64,000 nt of DNA from CAJXMH01 sp964001305 (GCA_964001305.1 CAXFAI010000010.1:38289-102288); one strand, 5' to 3'. Positions 43,162 through 53,853 are shown, counted from the first letter of the stretch. Notes: generated by a model not told the origin, from the sequence alone. Program-made: numbers and translations.

Positions 43162-46100
43162 TTGAATCAATCGACTATAAAATACCATCTAAAGCATCAA
43201 TTACTTTTTGTTGTTTTTCTATGTTGGACATGTTTATTAAATGCCCAATTAGTTGCTGACTTCTCAGCAGATAAAACCGCTGGATGTGGCAATTTACCAG
43301 GTGTTCAGTTTACTGATTTATCAAGCGGAAACATCACTTCGTGGAGTTGGCAATTTGGTAATAACAACACCTCAAGTTTACAAAACCCAACGGCTTCCTA
43401 TACAGGAGTTGGCACATATACAGTTACTTTAACAGTAAGTGATGGCACGCAAACGGCTAGTGTAACTAAAACGAACTACATTCAAGTTTTTAATCCACCA
43501 GTTGCTGATTTTAACTTAAGTCCAAGTGGTGGTTGCACGCCTTTAAAAGTTGATTTTAACAGTACATCAAGCTCATCCAGTTCAATTGTAAGTTACATCT
43601 GGGATTTTGGCGATGGTAGTCAAGCTGGAACAGGAATCTCTCCCTCTCACACCTATTTAACCGGCGGTACATTTTCTCCTTCTTTAGAAGTAATTGATCA
43701 AAATGGATGTAATGCTACTAAACAAAAGCAATCAAGCGTAACAGCCACCGATGCACCAATTGCAGGTATATCCACCTCAAGTCCGAGATTCTCTTGTCAA
43801 GTTCCTCATACCGTAAATTTTATAAATACATCAACAGGTGCTAATTTGAACTTTTTATGGCGATTTGGAGATGGAAGTACCTCAACACTAACCAACCCTA
43901 GTTATACCTACACCTCTTTTGGTTCATATAAAGTGACCTTAGAAGTTACAGATCCGAATTGTGGTGACACACTTGAATTGAATAGCTACATTAACATTCA
44001 AGATCCGGTAGCCTTGTTTAGTACAAATAAGCGCAGTTTTTGTGTAGGTGACACTCTCTTTTTAGACAATCTTAGTACTAGTGCTAACTTTTACAATTGG
44101 GATTTAGATAATGGAAAAAATTCTTCCAGTTTTGAGCCGCAATTTATCTTAAATGATACCGGTAAGATAGTAATTACCCTAAAAGCCTTTTCAGGCTCCA
44201 ATTGCTTTGATGAAGTAAAGGACAGTATCAATGTTGAAAAACTTGAAGTTGCGTTTTCTACTGATAGTATTTTTTCTTGTGTGTTTGAACAGATTACTTT
44301 AAATGGAGTTTCAAATATAAATGCCAATTTAGAATGGCGAATTGGGAATTCATTTGGTTCAGATACACTAATGGGTGATACCGTTTTTCATGTTTCAAGT
44401 GAAGGTGGATTCTATTCTGATACGCTAATAGGAATAAGCACAAGGGGGTGCATTGATACATTAATTAAAACAAATTATCGTGAAGTAGATGAGGTTTTTG
44501 CCAATATTACCGTTAATGGTAGAGAGATTATTGAAGACACACTAAAAGGTTGTCTTCCACTAAGTTTTGATTTTGCAGATAGTTCTACTTCCAATTACCC
44601 GATTGTTAATTGGAATTGGAATTTTGGAAACAATCAATTAAGCTCACTGCAACATCCAGGAAACATTCAATTTCCAAACAAACAAGTTTATCCAATTAGT
44701 TTAGAGATTACCAATTCAAAAGGATGTAAAGGTTTAGATGACCTTCATGCTGTGCTTGGTGGGTATCAGCATAACCCGGGTTTATATTTCTTTCCAGATA
44801 CTATTTGTTATAATGAGCCCTTCACAATAATTGATACCTCAAGTCCTTTAAATCAAATTGATTCTTTTTACTACTCTTTACAAAGTCCTGATTTTCTTGT
44901 TTTTCTTGGAGTAGACACAGCAGGAGTTAAAACCAAAACTGAAGACATGGCAGGGAGATTTGGTATTCAATTAACTGTCTCAGATAAGGGTTGTGATACG
45001 ACATTACAAGTTTCAGATTCACTAACTATTCTTGGACCAGTAGCTAGTCCCACTTTTTCCTCGAATTGTATAAATCGAAATTTGGTTTTCTTTGAAGCAA
45101 ATGCCCATGACTATACCAAGTTTTACTGGGACTTTGGAGATGGAAGCCCTATTGACTCTGTAAACTTAAACCCTACTCATAGTTACAATTTGTTCAGGAC
45201 CTATAAAACGATATTAACCCTAGTAAATGATACAAATAGATGTGACACCAATCGTTATGAATTATTTGTTCCCATTATCCAATTGCCACCATTAGAAATA
45301 AGACCTGATACTTTCGGCTATTGTGTAAATCAAGAATTTAAAATGTTTAATGCAGACTCTGCATTTTATCAGAATCATGATTGGTACCTCAACGGAATAA
45401 GAGTTGGAGATAAGTCTAGCAAAAAATTCACTTTTGAAGAAGCAGGGTATTACCCAATTGAACTACAAACTGAGGATGTATTTGGATGTACATATAGTCG
45501 AAAAGACACTATTTATATTAGTCAACCCAAAGCAAAAATTGGTTGGAAATTTATCAATAGCTGCGCCCCTGTTATTGTGGACTTTATTGACTCTTCAGAA
45601 ACAGATACCACTATTAACCAATGGTACTGGACATTTGGGGATCTTGACACTTCTTACCAAAAAAGAGACACAATACAATTTCCAATTGATTTTCAAGGTG
45701 ATGTATTTTTAAGAGTAACCAATGTTTTCGGATGCAGTGACTCGACAACAATTAAAGACTTTCTTTCTACCGAAGTTCTCAGGGTTAATTTTAGATATGG
45801 AAATGCAAATATTTGTGTTGGAGACAGTGTAGTTTTTAGGAGAAATACAAGTGGCTTGAATCCTACTTTTGAATGGGATTTTGGAGATGGAACTACCCTA
45901 TCCAATCAAAATGATTTTGTAGTTCATTATTACAATCAAGCTGGAAATTATACGGTTTCTTTAACAGCTACCGATCAAAACGGTTGTATTAAATCATTCT
46001 CACAAAATCAGCTAGTTAAAGTTGAAGATTATCCAACTGCAGACTTTAGTGCAACACCTATCTACGCTCCTTGTCCACCACTAGATGTAAACTTTAGCGA

Positions 46101-47508
46101 CTTAAGTTCAGGAAATGTTACTAGTTGGGAATGGCAGTTAGATCAAAATGATCCAGCAAAGTCAGTAGTTGAAAATCCATTCAAAAAATACACCTACCCA
46201 GGTGATTTTGATGTATTTCTTAAAGTTAGCACACCCAATGGGTGTACTGATTCCATTTTAAAAACCAATTATATACAAGTTGATGGTCCTGTTGCAGAGA
46301 TTCAACTTTCAAATACCATAGCTTGTATTGGAGAAACGATTCTATTTGAAGCAGTAAATGGCTCACAAGTACAAAATTATTACTGGGATTTTGGAGATGG
46401 CAACTCTGCTAGTGGAATTCAAGTTCAACATGCCTATGACTCCACCGGTAAAATATATCCCTCACTTATTGTGGATGATGGCAATGGTTGTTCTGTTTCC
46501 ATTATTGATTCCTTAGAAATATATGATGTGGAAGCTGATTTTGAATTGATAATTGATACGGCTTGTGTCCCTGCCGAACTAGCAATCAACAACTTATCAA
46601 GAGGAGCCAACTCTTATCAATGGAGTTTTGGAGATGGCACACAATCTTCTGACTTTGCACCATTAAAAATTTACCCAACCGCCGGAAATTATGAGGTACA
46701 ATTAAGCATAAATTCAGCAATCGGTTGTTTGGATACGATTACTTTGCCATTTGTTGCCGCTCCAAATGTAGATTTAGTAAACACCTTAGATACTGGAATT
46801 TGTGAAGGCGATTCGATTTTACTTACTGCCCAAGGTGCTGATTTTTATGCTTGGAGTCCAGTTGCTTTACTTTCTAATCCTTTTGAGGATACTACTTGGG
46901 GGTATCCTACTCAAGATACGCTTTTTACAATCATTGGGAATAACATTTATAATTGCCCAGATACACAAGCTATAAAAGTTGAAGTAATTTCACCTCCACT
47001 AGATCCAATAATTAGTGATACCTCTATTATTATTGGTGAATCTGTTCCCTATTGGGTATTTGCTGGTAAAGGTTACTTATACCAATGGACACCAGCTGAT
47101 GGAATCAATTGCCCAAACTACTACGATCCTATATTTTCACCATTAATTACTACCAATTATGAACTTTCAATAAAAGATCCTTTTAATTGTTTCTTACTTA
47201 CCAAGCAATTATTAATTGAAGTAGAGGAAAAATACTCCTTAGATGTACCACAGGTTTTTAGCCCAAATGGTGATGGAATCAATGATGTCATTTTTGCCAA
47301 AGGTTGGGGTTTAAAAGAATTATTAGCTTTTAGAATTTACAATCGATTTGGAGAGTTGGTATTTGAAAGTTCTGATTTTGAGATTGGATGGGATGGCACC
47401 TACAAAGGTCAAGATCAAAATATAGAAACGTATGTATATACGGTAGAGGCTTTAACTTTTGGTGGTGAAGTTCTTCGAAAAAAAGGGAATATTAGTTTAA
47501 TTCGATAA
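43162..47508 (+). CDS. Giant PKD-repeat T9SS type B cargo (gliding-motility C-terminal domain)
   Basis: About 1448 residues. The start is set at TTG 43162, which gives a compact signal peptide ending CLLNAQ; the ATG at 43072 would overlap the divergent porP by 59 bases and its promoter. About ten PKD-like Ig modules follow, each with a WxFGDG-type motif (WDFGDG, WRFGDG, WNFGNN, WSFGDG) and paired cysteines. The C-terminal 90 or so residues carry FSPNGDGINDV and end KGNISLIR, the CHU-type type B sorting signal. Probably a surface adhesin or gliding-associated protein handled by the adjacent PorP. Confidence 0.9.
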   Translation: MNQSTIKYHLKHQLLFVVFLCWTCLLNAQLVADFSADKTAGCGNLPGVQFTDLSSGNITSWSWQFGNNNTSSLQNPTASYTGVGTYTVTLTVSDGTQTASVTKTNYIQVFNPPVADFNLSPSGGCTPLKVDFNSTSSSSSSIVSYIWDFGDGSQAGTGISPSHTYLTGGTFSPSLEVIDQNGCNATKQKQSSVTATDAPIAGISTSSPRFSCQVPHTVNFINTSTGANLNFLWRFGDGSTSTLTNPSYTYTSFGSYKVTLEVTDPNCGDTLELNSYINIQDPVALFSTNKRSFCVGDTLFLDNLSTSANFYNWDLDNGKNSSSFEPQFILNDTGKIVITLKAFSGSNCFDEVKDSINVEKLEVAFSTDSIFSCVFEQITLNGVSNINANLEWRIGNSFGSDTLMGDTVFHVSSEGGFYSDTLIGISTRGCIDTLIKTNYREVDEVFANITVNGREIIEDTLKGCLPLSFDFADSSTSNYPIVNWNWNFGNNQLSSLQHPGNIQFPNKQVYPISLEITNSKGCKGLDDLHAVLGGYQHNPGLYFFPDTICYNEPFTIIDTSSPLNQIDSFYYSLQSPDFLVFLGVDTAGVKTKTEDMAGRFGIQLTVSDKGCDTTLQVSDSLTILGPVASPTFSSNCINRNLVFFEANAHDYTKFYWDFGDGSPIDSVNLNPTHSYNLFRTYKTILTLVNDTNRCDTNRYELFVPIIQLPPLEIRPDTFGYCVNQEFKMFNADSAFYQNHDWYLNGIRVGDKSSKKFTFEEAGYYPIELQTEDVFGCTYSRKDTIYISQPKAKIGWKFINSCAPVIVDFIDSSETDTTINQWYWTFGDLDTSYQKRDTIQFPIDFQGDVFLRVTNVFGCSDSTTIKDFLSTEVLRVNFRYGNANICVGDSVVFRRNTSGLNPTFEWDFGDGTTLSNQNDFVVHYYNQAGNYTVSLTATDQNGCIKSFSQNQLVKVEDYPTADFSATPIYAPCPPLDVNFSDLSSGNVTSWEWQLDQNDPAKSVVENPFKKYTYPGDFDVFLKVSTPNGCTDSILKTNYIQVDGPVAEIQLSNTIACIGETILFEAVNGSQVQNYYWDFGDGNSASGIQVQHAYDSTGKIYPSLIVDDGNGCSVSIIDSLEIYDVEADFELIIDTACVPAELAINNLSRGANSYQWSFGDGTQSSDFAPLKIYPTAGNYEVQLSINSAIGCLDTITLPFVAAPNVDLVNTLDTGICEGDSILLTAQGADFYAWSPVALLSNPFEDTTWGYPTQDTLFTIIGNNIYNCPDTQAIKVEVISPPLDPIISDTSIIIGESVPYWVFAGKGYLYQWTPADGINCPNYYDPIFSPLITTNYELSIKDPFNCFLLTKQLLIEVEEKYSLDVPQVFSPNGDGINDVIFAKGWGLKELLAFRIYNRFGELVFESSDFEIGWDGTYKGQDQNIETYVYTVEALTFGGEVLRKKGNISLIR

Positions 47509-47509
47509 G

Positions 47510-50500
47510 CTACACCCTAATCATTTTCTCTTCTTCTACATAGACCAATGCTCCACCCACTTCAGACTGTGTAGCTTCTTTTAAAACAAAAATATAATCA
47601 AGTAATTGTTTTTTATGGGCCTCAAGCTCTTGACCAGTTTTGTATTCTAAAATAAAGTAGTTTCCATCCTTCAACTTAACAATACGGTCGGGTCTTAGAA
47701 CTTCTCCGTTTGAATTATAAAGACTCAATTCTCGAAATACCTTTATATCATTCTGGAAATAAGGAGATATTTCTTCATTTTGAATGAGTCTCTCTAATTT
47801 AGTTTTGTAATCTATTTTTTCTTCTTGAGTGATTCTACCCTTTAAATAAAACATATTCAAAACTCGATTTATATCAGTTTCTGCTTTTATTTTAGATAAA
47901 ATCTCATGCAACAAGTTACCATAAGCAATTGCCTTTTCTGTCTCTTCTTCTTGATAAAAAGCGGTTAGCTCTGTACTTAAGACTAGTTTGTTCTGCCAAG
48001 CCTCCGAAATATAAGTTAATCTAAAAAGTTCTTCTTCCCTATCCACTTTTTGCTTCTCCTCTTTGTCTTCTAATAAACCAAGCTCAAGAATATTCTCCTC
48101 CCCCTTTGATATAACAAAGTCATGTAAAAGGTGATGAATACCGATTGGACTATCGTCTCTTTTCTGAGGAATAGGGTCTACCAACAAATACAAACGATCT
48201 ACAGCTCTTGTAAATCCAACATAATTATCGTTTAAAAAATCTTCTTGTCTCTTAATCCTTTCCATTTCCAATTCTTTTTCAAAAAGACTGTTTTGATATC
48301 GCTTACTGTCTGGAATTAAAGCATACGGAATCTCAACATTTAGTTCTACAGGAACCTTAACCCATAAATCAGAATTATTATGAGACGAACTATCTTGGCT
48401 TAAAAATGGAATAATTGTTACAGGAAACTCAAGGCCTTTCGATTTATGAATAGTCATAATTCGAATTGCATTCATTTCTGTTTCTAGAGACAAAGCCAAC
48501 TTAGATTCATTTTTTTCCCAATATTCAATAAAAGATGGAAAGTGGTTCCCCTCTTTTTGCGCATACTCAAAAACTAAATCTTGAAAAAACTGAATGTAAA
48601 CATCATAACTTTTATTGAATTGAAATTGACGAATTATTTCTTCAAATAAGGAGAACAAACTACAACCAATAAGTAACTCTCTATTTAAATTTATATCATA
48701 TTTCTCGAATAATTTCTCGACTCCTTCTTCCATGCCAACATATTCAGACAAAAGCATGGCTTTCTGTTCAGCTTCTTCTTGCTGAACTAAATATTTTATG
48801 ATTTTAACTTTCGCAATTACATTTTCAGGGTTCACACACCAGCGAAGCACACTTATTAATATATTAACTTCTGATGAAGCATTTAACAAAAGTGCCTCTG
48901 ATGATAATACGGCTATACTTTGTGATTTTAAATGTTCAGCAACTAAAGTTGCTTGAGACTTTATTCGACAAAGAATAGCAATGTCTTTTAATTGATATTT
49001 GGACTCAATGGCCTCTTTAATGTGAGTTTCAATTCGACTTAATTGATTCTCCTTCAACTCCTCCTTTTTAAAAAGCTCAACCTGTACGTATCCTTTTCCA
49101 TCATCATTGGCAATTTCTTGCTTTACTTCTTGAAAAGCTACTTTCGCTTCAGCATGAATTAAAGAATGATTGAAAGCAAACTGAAAAAACTCATTATTAA
49201 ATGAAATGACATTGGCTTTAGAGCGTCGGTTTACAGCCAATTGCGCTTCTTGATAATTGGACTTTAAAGCACCTAATCGTTCAGAAACTAAATTGCCATA
49301 TTGCTCATACAGATGGTCAATCTCGGGCATTTTAGCAAATTGTTCTGAAACGCCTCCTCGAAAACGGTATATAGCTTGCTTAGCATCTCCAACAATCATA
49401 TTAAAATTTGCTTGTGAAAGTGATTCCTCCAATAAGGGTAATAAATTCACAAATTGAAGGATAGAGGTATCTTGAAACTCGTCAATCATGATATGCTTGT
49501 ATCGCTCTCCTATTCGCTCATAAATAAAAGGCATAGGCTCATTTAAGACAACTTCAGAAACTCGCTTATTAAATTCACTAATGTGAATCACATTTTCTTC
49601 TTTTTTTATTTTATCAAAACGACTTTCTATTTCTTGAATCAAAGCTAAGCTTGACATTTTTTCTAATATAGCAAATGCCGCCAAAGCCGATTTATAATCC
49701 GTTTCAATCAAATTAAAATAGCGCTCAAGTAGTTGAGAAAGGGGCTCACTAATCCCGTCTATTTGTGCCGCATCAGCATTATTCAAACGTTTGGGATACC
49801 AATTTAAATTTTCATAGCTGCTTACTACTGTTTTACTTACTTCTATTTTATGAATCGTAGGATTGGAAATTGATTTAAAAAACTTCGGAATTAATCCTCT
49901 TGTAAAATGGTCATGAGGAATGTTATTCTCCCTAATTAATTTCAGCCCTTCTTTGCCAATTACAGCCAATTCCTTTAAAAAATGATTGACCTTTTTATTG
50001 AGAGATTTCCGGCTTTCTTCAAAGTCAGCATCATCAACTTGCTTTAAAGACTGCAAATAATAAAAGCTATTTTCATTGATCAGTTGATTGGCAAAGTGAA
50101 GCAATTCATTTTCTATTCGCCAACTTTTATCTAGTGTAATATGACGATACAAAAATTGAGTCAATAAGGAAGTTATTTTGGTGTTAGCCCCAACCTCATT
50201 AATCAATGAAAATATAGTCTTCTCCATGAGTTCTTCATGTTCAATAGCCACCATAAACTTTAAGGGAAGATTTAAATCTTTGGCAAAAGTTCGAATCAAG
50301 CGGTGGGTAAATTGATCAATGGTTGAAATGCTAAAGTCGCCGTATTGGTGAAGAATTTGACTAATTACTTTTGCGGATTGAGCTTGCAGTTCTTGAAAGC
50401 TAATACCCAATTCAGCAGCGATTAAATCAGACATGGCATCTTCCTTTCCTTTTTCAAATGCTTCAAGCTGATTAAGGACACGCTCTTTCATTTCTGCAGT

Positions 50501-50641
50501 AGCCTTATTGGTAAAGGTTATTGCCAAAATTCTACTAAAATAGGTAGCTTGGGTATTTGCTAAACAGAGTTTTATAAACTCCTTTACCAATGTAAATGTC
50601 TTTCCTGAACCAGCAGACGATTTATAGACTTTAAACATCAT
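47510..50641 (-). CDS. AddA/RecB-like UvrD-family helicase-nuclease
   Basis: 1043 residues. Walker A in SSAGSGKTFTL, LAITFTNKATAEM (motif Ia), IDEFQDTSILQF (motif II), MTIHKSKGLEFP (motif V) and GFTRAVDRLYLLV (motif VI) define a superfamily 1A helicase. The C-terminus carries LRPDRIVKLKDG and ILEYKTG, the D...ExK core of a RecB-type nuclease. It likely processes double-strand breaks in an AddAB-type complex. The AddB partner is not adjacent. The start overlaps miaA by four bases. Confidence 0.88.
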   Translation of the reverse strand: MMFKVYKSSAGSGKTFTLVKEFIKLCLANTQATYFSRILAITFTNKATAEMKERVLNQLEAFEKGKEDAMSDLIAAELGISFQELQAQSAKVISQILHQYGDFSISTIDQFTHRLIRTFAKDLNLPLKFMVAIEHEELMEKTIFSLINEVGANTKITSLLTQFLYRHITLDKSWRIENELLHFANQLINENSFYYLQSLKQVDDADFEESRKSLNKKVNHFLKELAVIGKEGLKLIRENNIPHDHFTRGLIPKFFKSISNPTIHKIEVSKTVVSSYENLNWYPKRLNNADAAQIDGISEPLSQLLERYFNLIETDYKSALAAFAILEKMSSLALIQEIESRFDKIKKEENVIHISEFNKRVSEVVLNEPMPFIYERIGERYKHIMIDEFQDTSILQFVNLLPLLEESLSQANFNMIVGDAKQAIYRFRGGVSEQFAKMPEIDHLYEQYGNLVSERLGALKSNYQEAQLAVNRRSKANVISFNNEFFQFAFNHSLIHAEAKVAFQEVKQEIANDDGKGYVQVELFKKEELKENQLSRIETHIKEAIESKYQLKDIAILCRIKSQATLVAEHLKSQSIAVLSSEALLLNASSEVNILISVLRWCVNPENVIAKVKIIKYLVQQEEAEQKAMLLSEYVGMEEGVEKLFEKYDINLNRELLIGCSLFSLFEEIIRQFQFNKSYDVYIQFFQDLVFEYAQKEGNHFPSFIEYWEKNESKLALSLETEMNAIRIMTIHKSKGLEFPVTIIPFLSQDSSSHNNSDLWVKVPVELNVEIPYALIPDSKRYQNSLFEKELEMERIKRQEDFLNDNYVGFTRAVDRLYLLVDPIPQKRDDSPIGIHHLLHDFVISKGEENILELGLLEDKEEKQKVDREEELFRLTYISEAWQNKLVLSTELTAFYQEEETEKAIAYGNLLHEILSKIKAETDINRVLNMFYLKGRITQEEKIDYKTKLERLIQNEEISPYFQNDIKVFRELSLYNSNGEVLRPDRIVKLKDGNYFILEYKTGQELEAHKKQLLDYIFVLKEATQSEVGGALVYVEEEKMIRV

Positions 50642-51564
50642 GCTAAATTTAATTTTTCAAGTATCAACTTAAGCTTCTTTTCTTGCGGAAGTGATACATC
50701 AATCCAATGAATTAAATGTCCTTGTTTTTCCATGCGCCTGAACCAAGTTTCTTGCTTTTTGGCAAATCGTCGTATGGCTTGAAGTAGACCCACATACATC
50801 TCGTCATAAGATAATTCTCCTTTTAGATAATTACTGATAAAACGATACTCTAAACCGAAATAATTCAACTGATCATGACTTACTTTTTTCTTAATCAAGT
50901 CTTCCACTTCTTCAATCATACCTTCTTTCAATCGTGCTTCTAGCCTTAGTTTAATTCGGCTTCTCAGCTTGTCTCTCTCGGTTTTAAGACCAAAAAGCAA
51001 AGCCTTTTCAACAGGGCTTTGACGTACAGAACTGCTGTTACTCTTTTCAGCTAAAGCAATCTCAATTGCTCTAATCAATCTTTCTTTTTCTAACAAATCT
51101 GTAGAATTGTGTTGATTGGGTTTTAGCTTCAATAATTCCGTCTTTAACTCTTCTAAAGACAAGATATTTAGCCGATTTCGCAAGGTAACATTCTCTTCTA
51201 CTTCAACCATAGCCTTTGAATCCAAGGCCGCTTGAATATACATACCAGTTCCTCCACACAAAATAATTGGCGTTTCCTTCTGTTTAGCATTTAAATAGAT
51301 TTCAAAAAAGTCTTTTTGAAAGTTAAAAACATCGTATCGCTCAGTTGGCGATTTAGTATCAATTAAGTGGTGTTTAATATTCCGGTCTCCTAGTTGGTAT
51401 TCCTTCAAATCTTTACCAGTTCCAATATCCATTCCACGGTATACTTGCCGGCTATCTGCACTTACTATTTCAGCTTGAATGGCATCTGCCAGAGAAACAG
51501 CCAAGTTGGTTTTTCCTGTAGCTGTAGCGCCTAAAATGACAATGAGTGGAAAAGAGTTCAACAA
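50638..51564 (-). CDS. miaA: tRNA dimethylallyltransferase
   Basis: 308 residues. P-loop GATATGKTNLAVSL, then IVSADSRQVYRGMDIGTGK, HHLID and ILCGGTGMYIQAAL, all diagnostic of MiaA. It adds a dimethylallyl group to A37 of tRNAs that read UNN codons. Coupled by overlap to the helicase-nuclease gene downstream. Confidence 0.95.
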   Translation of the reverse strand: MLNSFPLIVILGATATGKTNLAVSLADAIQAEIVSADSRQVYRGMDIGTGKDLKEYQLGDRNIKHHLIDTKSPTERYDVFNFQKDFFEIYLNAKQKETPIILCGGTGMYIQAALDSKAMVEVEENVTLRNRLNILSLEELKTELLKLKPNQHNSTDLLEKERLIRAIEIALAEKSNSSSVRQSPVEKALLFGLKTERDKLRSRIKLRLEARLKEGMIEEVEDLIKKKVSHDQLNYFGLEYRFISNYLKGELSYDEMYVGLLQAIRRFAKKQETWFRRMEKQGHLIHWIDVSLPQEKKLKLILEKLNLA

Positions 51565-51618
51565 AAAAGTTTTGAACCGAAATTAACCATCATTCACTAT
51601 TTGCCTTCAATTTAGGAG

Positions 51619-51626
51619 TAACTTTG
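51619..51626 (+). promoter_or_regulatory. -7 promoter element of the MbnP/MbnH locus
   Basis: TAACTTTG fits TAnnTTTG, with TTTG at 51600-51603 upstream (15-base spacer, slightly short). The longest in-frame start (TTG 51624) lies within the element, so the ATG at 51633 is preferred. Confidence 0.55.
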
Positions 51627-51632
51627 TTTTTA

Positions 51633-52016
51633 ATGAAACAGCGATTGTCTTCAATATTAGCATTGGGTTTATCATTTCTCTTGATTTTTACACTATCGTT
51701 TAAATCTATGATTCGTTTGAGCTATGAAATCAATAAGCTAGAAATTATTGAGAAATTTTGCATCAATAAGGAAGAAAAGAGTTTCCAATGTGACGGAAAA
51801 TGTCACTTAGCTACTCAATTAGAGCAAGCTGATTCTTCAGAAGAAGAAATTCCTGCAGAATTCCGCTCTGAAATAAATCTCTTACTCTTTGGTCCATTAG
51901 AGAATGAATCTTTTGGCTCAAATATAGAAAGTGAATTAGAATTTATTGAGGCTTATACTAATTTATATGCCTTTCTTTTTAGCACCACCATTGAACATCC
52001 GCCGAAATTAGTTTAG
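51633..52016 (+). CDS. Small membrane-anchored protein with CDGKCHL motif
   Basis: 127 residues. A hydrophobic segment (5-25) is followed by an exported region: INKLEIIEKFCINKEE, then FQCDGKCHLATQLEQ. The paired-cysteine plus histidine motif and size match a small Bacteroidota family often found at the head of metal-related loci. The cysteines and His could bind copper (inference). Starts the operon that leads to MbnP and MbnH. Confidence 0.65.
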   Translation: MKQRLSSILALGLSFLLIFTLSFKSMIRLSYEINKLEIIEKFCINKEEKSFQCDGKCHLATQLEQADSSEEEIPAEFRSEINLLLFGPLENESFGSNIESELEFIEAYTNLYAFLFSTTIEHPPKLV

Positions 52017-52050
52017 CAAAATCTATTTAATAATTGCTAAATAAAATTTT

Positions 52051-53034
52051 ATGCTTAAATACTTTCTAGTATTACTAAGTCTCTCTGTTAGTATAAATAC
52101 TTGGGCTTGCGACTTATGTAATATTTATTTAAACATGGAACCCAACGATCTTGGTAGTTCCATGGGTTTCAACTACCGATATAGGCTGTTTCAAAACAAG
52201 CAGACTAATTATAATACGGTCAGTTCTAATTTAAAACACGCCATAGGTAATACTGTAATTGCTGATGCTAATATTCAGGAAGAAATCTTCAATAGCTATG
52301 ATTTGTGGCTAAACTATTTCTTTTATGAAAAGTGGCAATTGTATGGCAATATCAGCTTTACCGATAACTATTATAAAGAAGATGATAGTGTTATGGTAAA
52401 TGTTGCAGGAATTGGAGACTTAACGCTACTTGCAAAATACATTGCATTTAATACCAAAGCAACTGACTCTTCCGACTGGAAATTTCGTTTAAGTATTGGT
52501 GGAGGAATTCAAGTCCCTATTGGTCAGTATAATAAGACCTATGTTGTATCGCCTAGCAGTTCAGCAAAAGGCAATGTTGTTTATGGTGCACCATACGAAG
52601 AATTGGACCCTCACATGCAAGCCGGAAGTGGTAGTTGGGACGTTCTTTTGGTAGCAGAGGGACTGAGTAGGTATAAAAATGTGGGTATTTCAACCAATAT
52701 CACTTACCAGGTTAATACAGCAAATAGCAATCAATTTAAATTTGCTAACCGCCTAAATCTAAATGCAAATGCATTTTATTTAGCACAAATAAAAAAGTTT
52801 ACCCTAGCTCCAAATTTGGGAATAAGTTATGAAAGTAGCCCAAGAGACGAGTTTAGAGGTGATGATTATCTTAACTCAGGGGGTAAAGCCTTATTTTTAA
52901 GTTCCGGAGTTAAATTTTATTTCAAAAAGTTTGCCTTAGGGGCAACATATTTCAAACCAATTCGTCAATCGTTATATGACAATCAATTAAATAACAAACT
53001 ACGCACAACGGTTGACTTAACTTATTATTTTTAA
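52051..53034 (+). CDS. Probable outer-membrane beta-barrel in the copper-associated operon
   Basis: 327 residues. The signal peptide ends at WACDLCNIYL, leaving a CxxC near the mature N-terminus. The rest is strand-rich (FRLSIGGGIQVPIGQY, FALGATYFKPIRQSL, TVDLTYYF as the closing strand). It resembles transporter-like outer-membrane proteins found next to MbnP. The substrate is unknown; the N-terminal CxxC could be a metal site. Confidence 0.6.
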   Translation: MLKYFLVLLSLSVSINTWACDLCNIYLNMEPNDLGSSMGFNYRYRLFQNKQTNYNTVSSNLKHAIGNTVIADANIQEEIFNSYDLWLNYFFYEKWQLYGNISFTDNYYKEDDSVMVNVAGIGDLTLLAKYIAFNTKATDSSDWKFRLSIGGGIQVPIGQYNKTYVVSPSSSAKGNVVYGAPYEELDPHMQAGSGSWDVLLVAEGLSRYKNVGISTNITYQVNTANSNQFKFANRLNLNANAFYLAQIKKFTLAPNLGISYESSPRDEFRGDDYLNSGGKALFLSSGVKFYFKKFALGATYFKPIRQSLYDNQLNNKLRTTVDLTYYF

Positions 53035-53046
53035 AAAAATTAGAAG

Positions 53047-53853
53047 ATGAAAACACGATTCAAATCAAATACATTAGCTCTAGTAGCATTAGCGCTTACA
53101 TCAATTGCATTTACAGCATGTGAAGATGATGAGGATGAGACATTAATTGAGACTAGAATTGTTGAACAAGCAACACCTCGCTATCAAGCTACTATTACCA
53201 TGAAAGAAAAGGTAAATGGTGCTGATTTAACCATGAATACCACAAATAAGCCATATTCTAATCTTAGAGGACAAACTTTTAACGTTAGCCGTTTAAGGTA
53301 CTTAATCAGTGATGTTACTTTTCACAAAGAAGACGGTACGGCCTTTACTATAAATGATTATCATTTTGTAGATGCAACAGATCCAGCGCATGACACCTAT
53401 ATGCCAACTGCAAAAGTTCCCGCTGGAACTTACAATAAGCTTTCGTTTACTTTTGGATTTGACATGGAAGATAATATCAGTTTTGCGTATTCTGACTTGA
53501 ATTTAGCAAATTGGGAATGGCCTGCAATGCTAGGTGGTGGTTATCACTTCATGCAACTTGAAGGAGAGTACGATAGTTCAGGCACTTCTGTATTTTTTGC
53601 AGCTCATATGGGTACTGCAAGAAACAATACAGTAACACCAACTACTTTTGAAGCCAATCATTTTGAAGCAGTTATTGACACTACAATTACCGTAGCTGCA
53701 GATTTCTCTTTTGCTTTGGTAATGAATATAGAGCAATGGTTTGAGGGGCCTTATGAATGGGATTTTAATGTGTATAATGCATCGCTTATGCCAGTTTATG
53801 ATGCACAGCGCAAATTGAATCTAAACGGACCATCTGTGTTTACGTATGAGTAA
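53047..53853 (+). CDS. MbnP-family copper-binding lipoprotein
   Basis: 268 residues. Lipoprotein signal with Cys25 (AFTACED). The MbnP fold shows SRLRYLISDVTFHKEDG, HFVDATDP, LSFTFGFD and NWEWPAMLGGGYHFMQLEG (Trp156, Trp158), the segment where MbnH-dependent conversion of Trp to kynurenine creates the Cu(I) site in the characterised system. It overlaps the mbnH-like gene by eight bases, supporting a functional pair. Confidence 0.85.
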   Translation: MKTRFKSNTLALVALALTSIAFTACEDDEDETLIETRIVEQATPRYQATITMKEKVNGADLTMNTTNKPYSNLRGQTFNVSRLRYLISDVTFHKEDGTAFTINDYHFVDATDPAHDTYMPTAKVPAGTYNKLSFTFGFDMEDNISFAYSDLNLANWEWPAMLGGGYHFMQLEGEYDSSGTSVFFAAHMGTARNNTVTPTTFEANHFEAVIDTTITVAADFSFALVMNIEQWFEGPYEWDFNVYNASLMPVYDAQRKLNLNGPSVFTYE

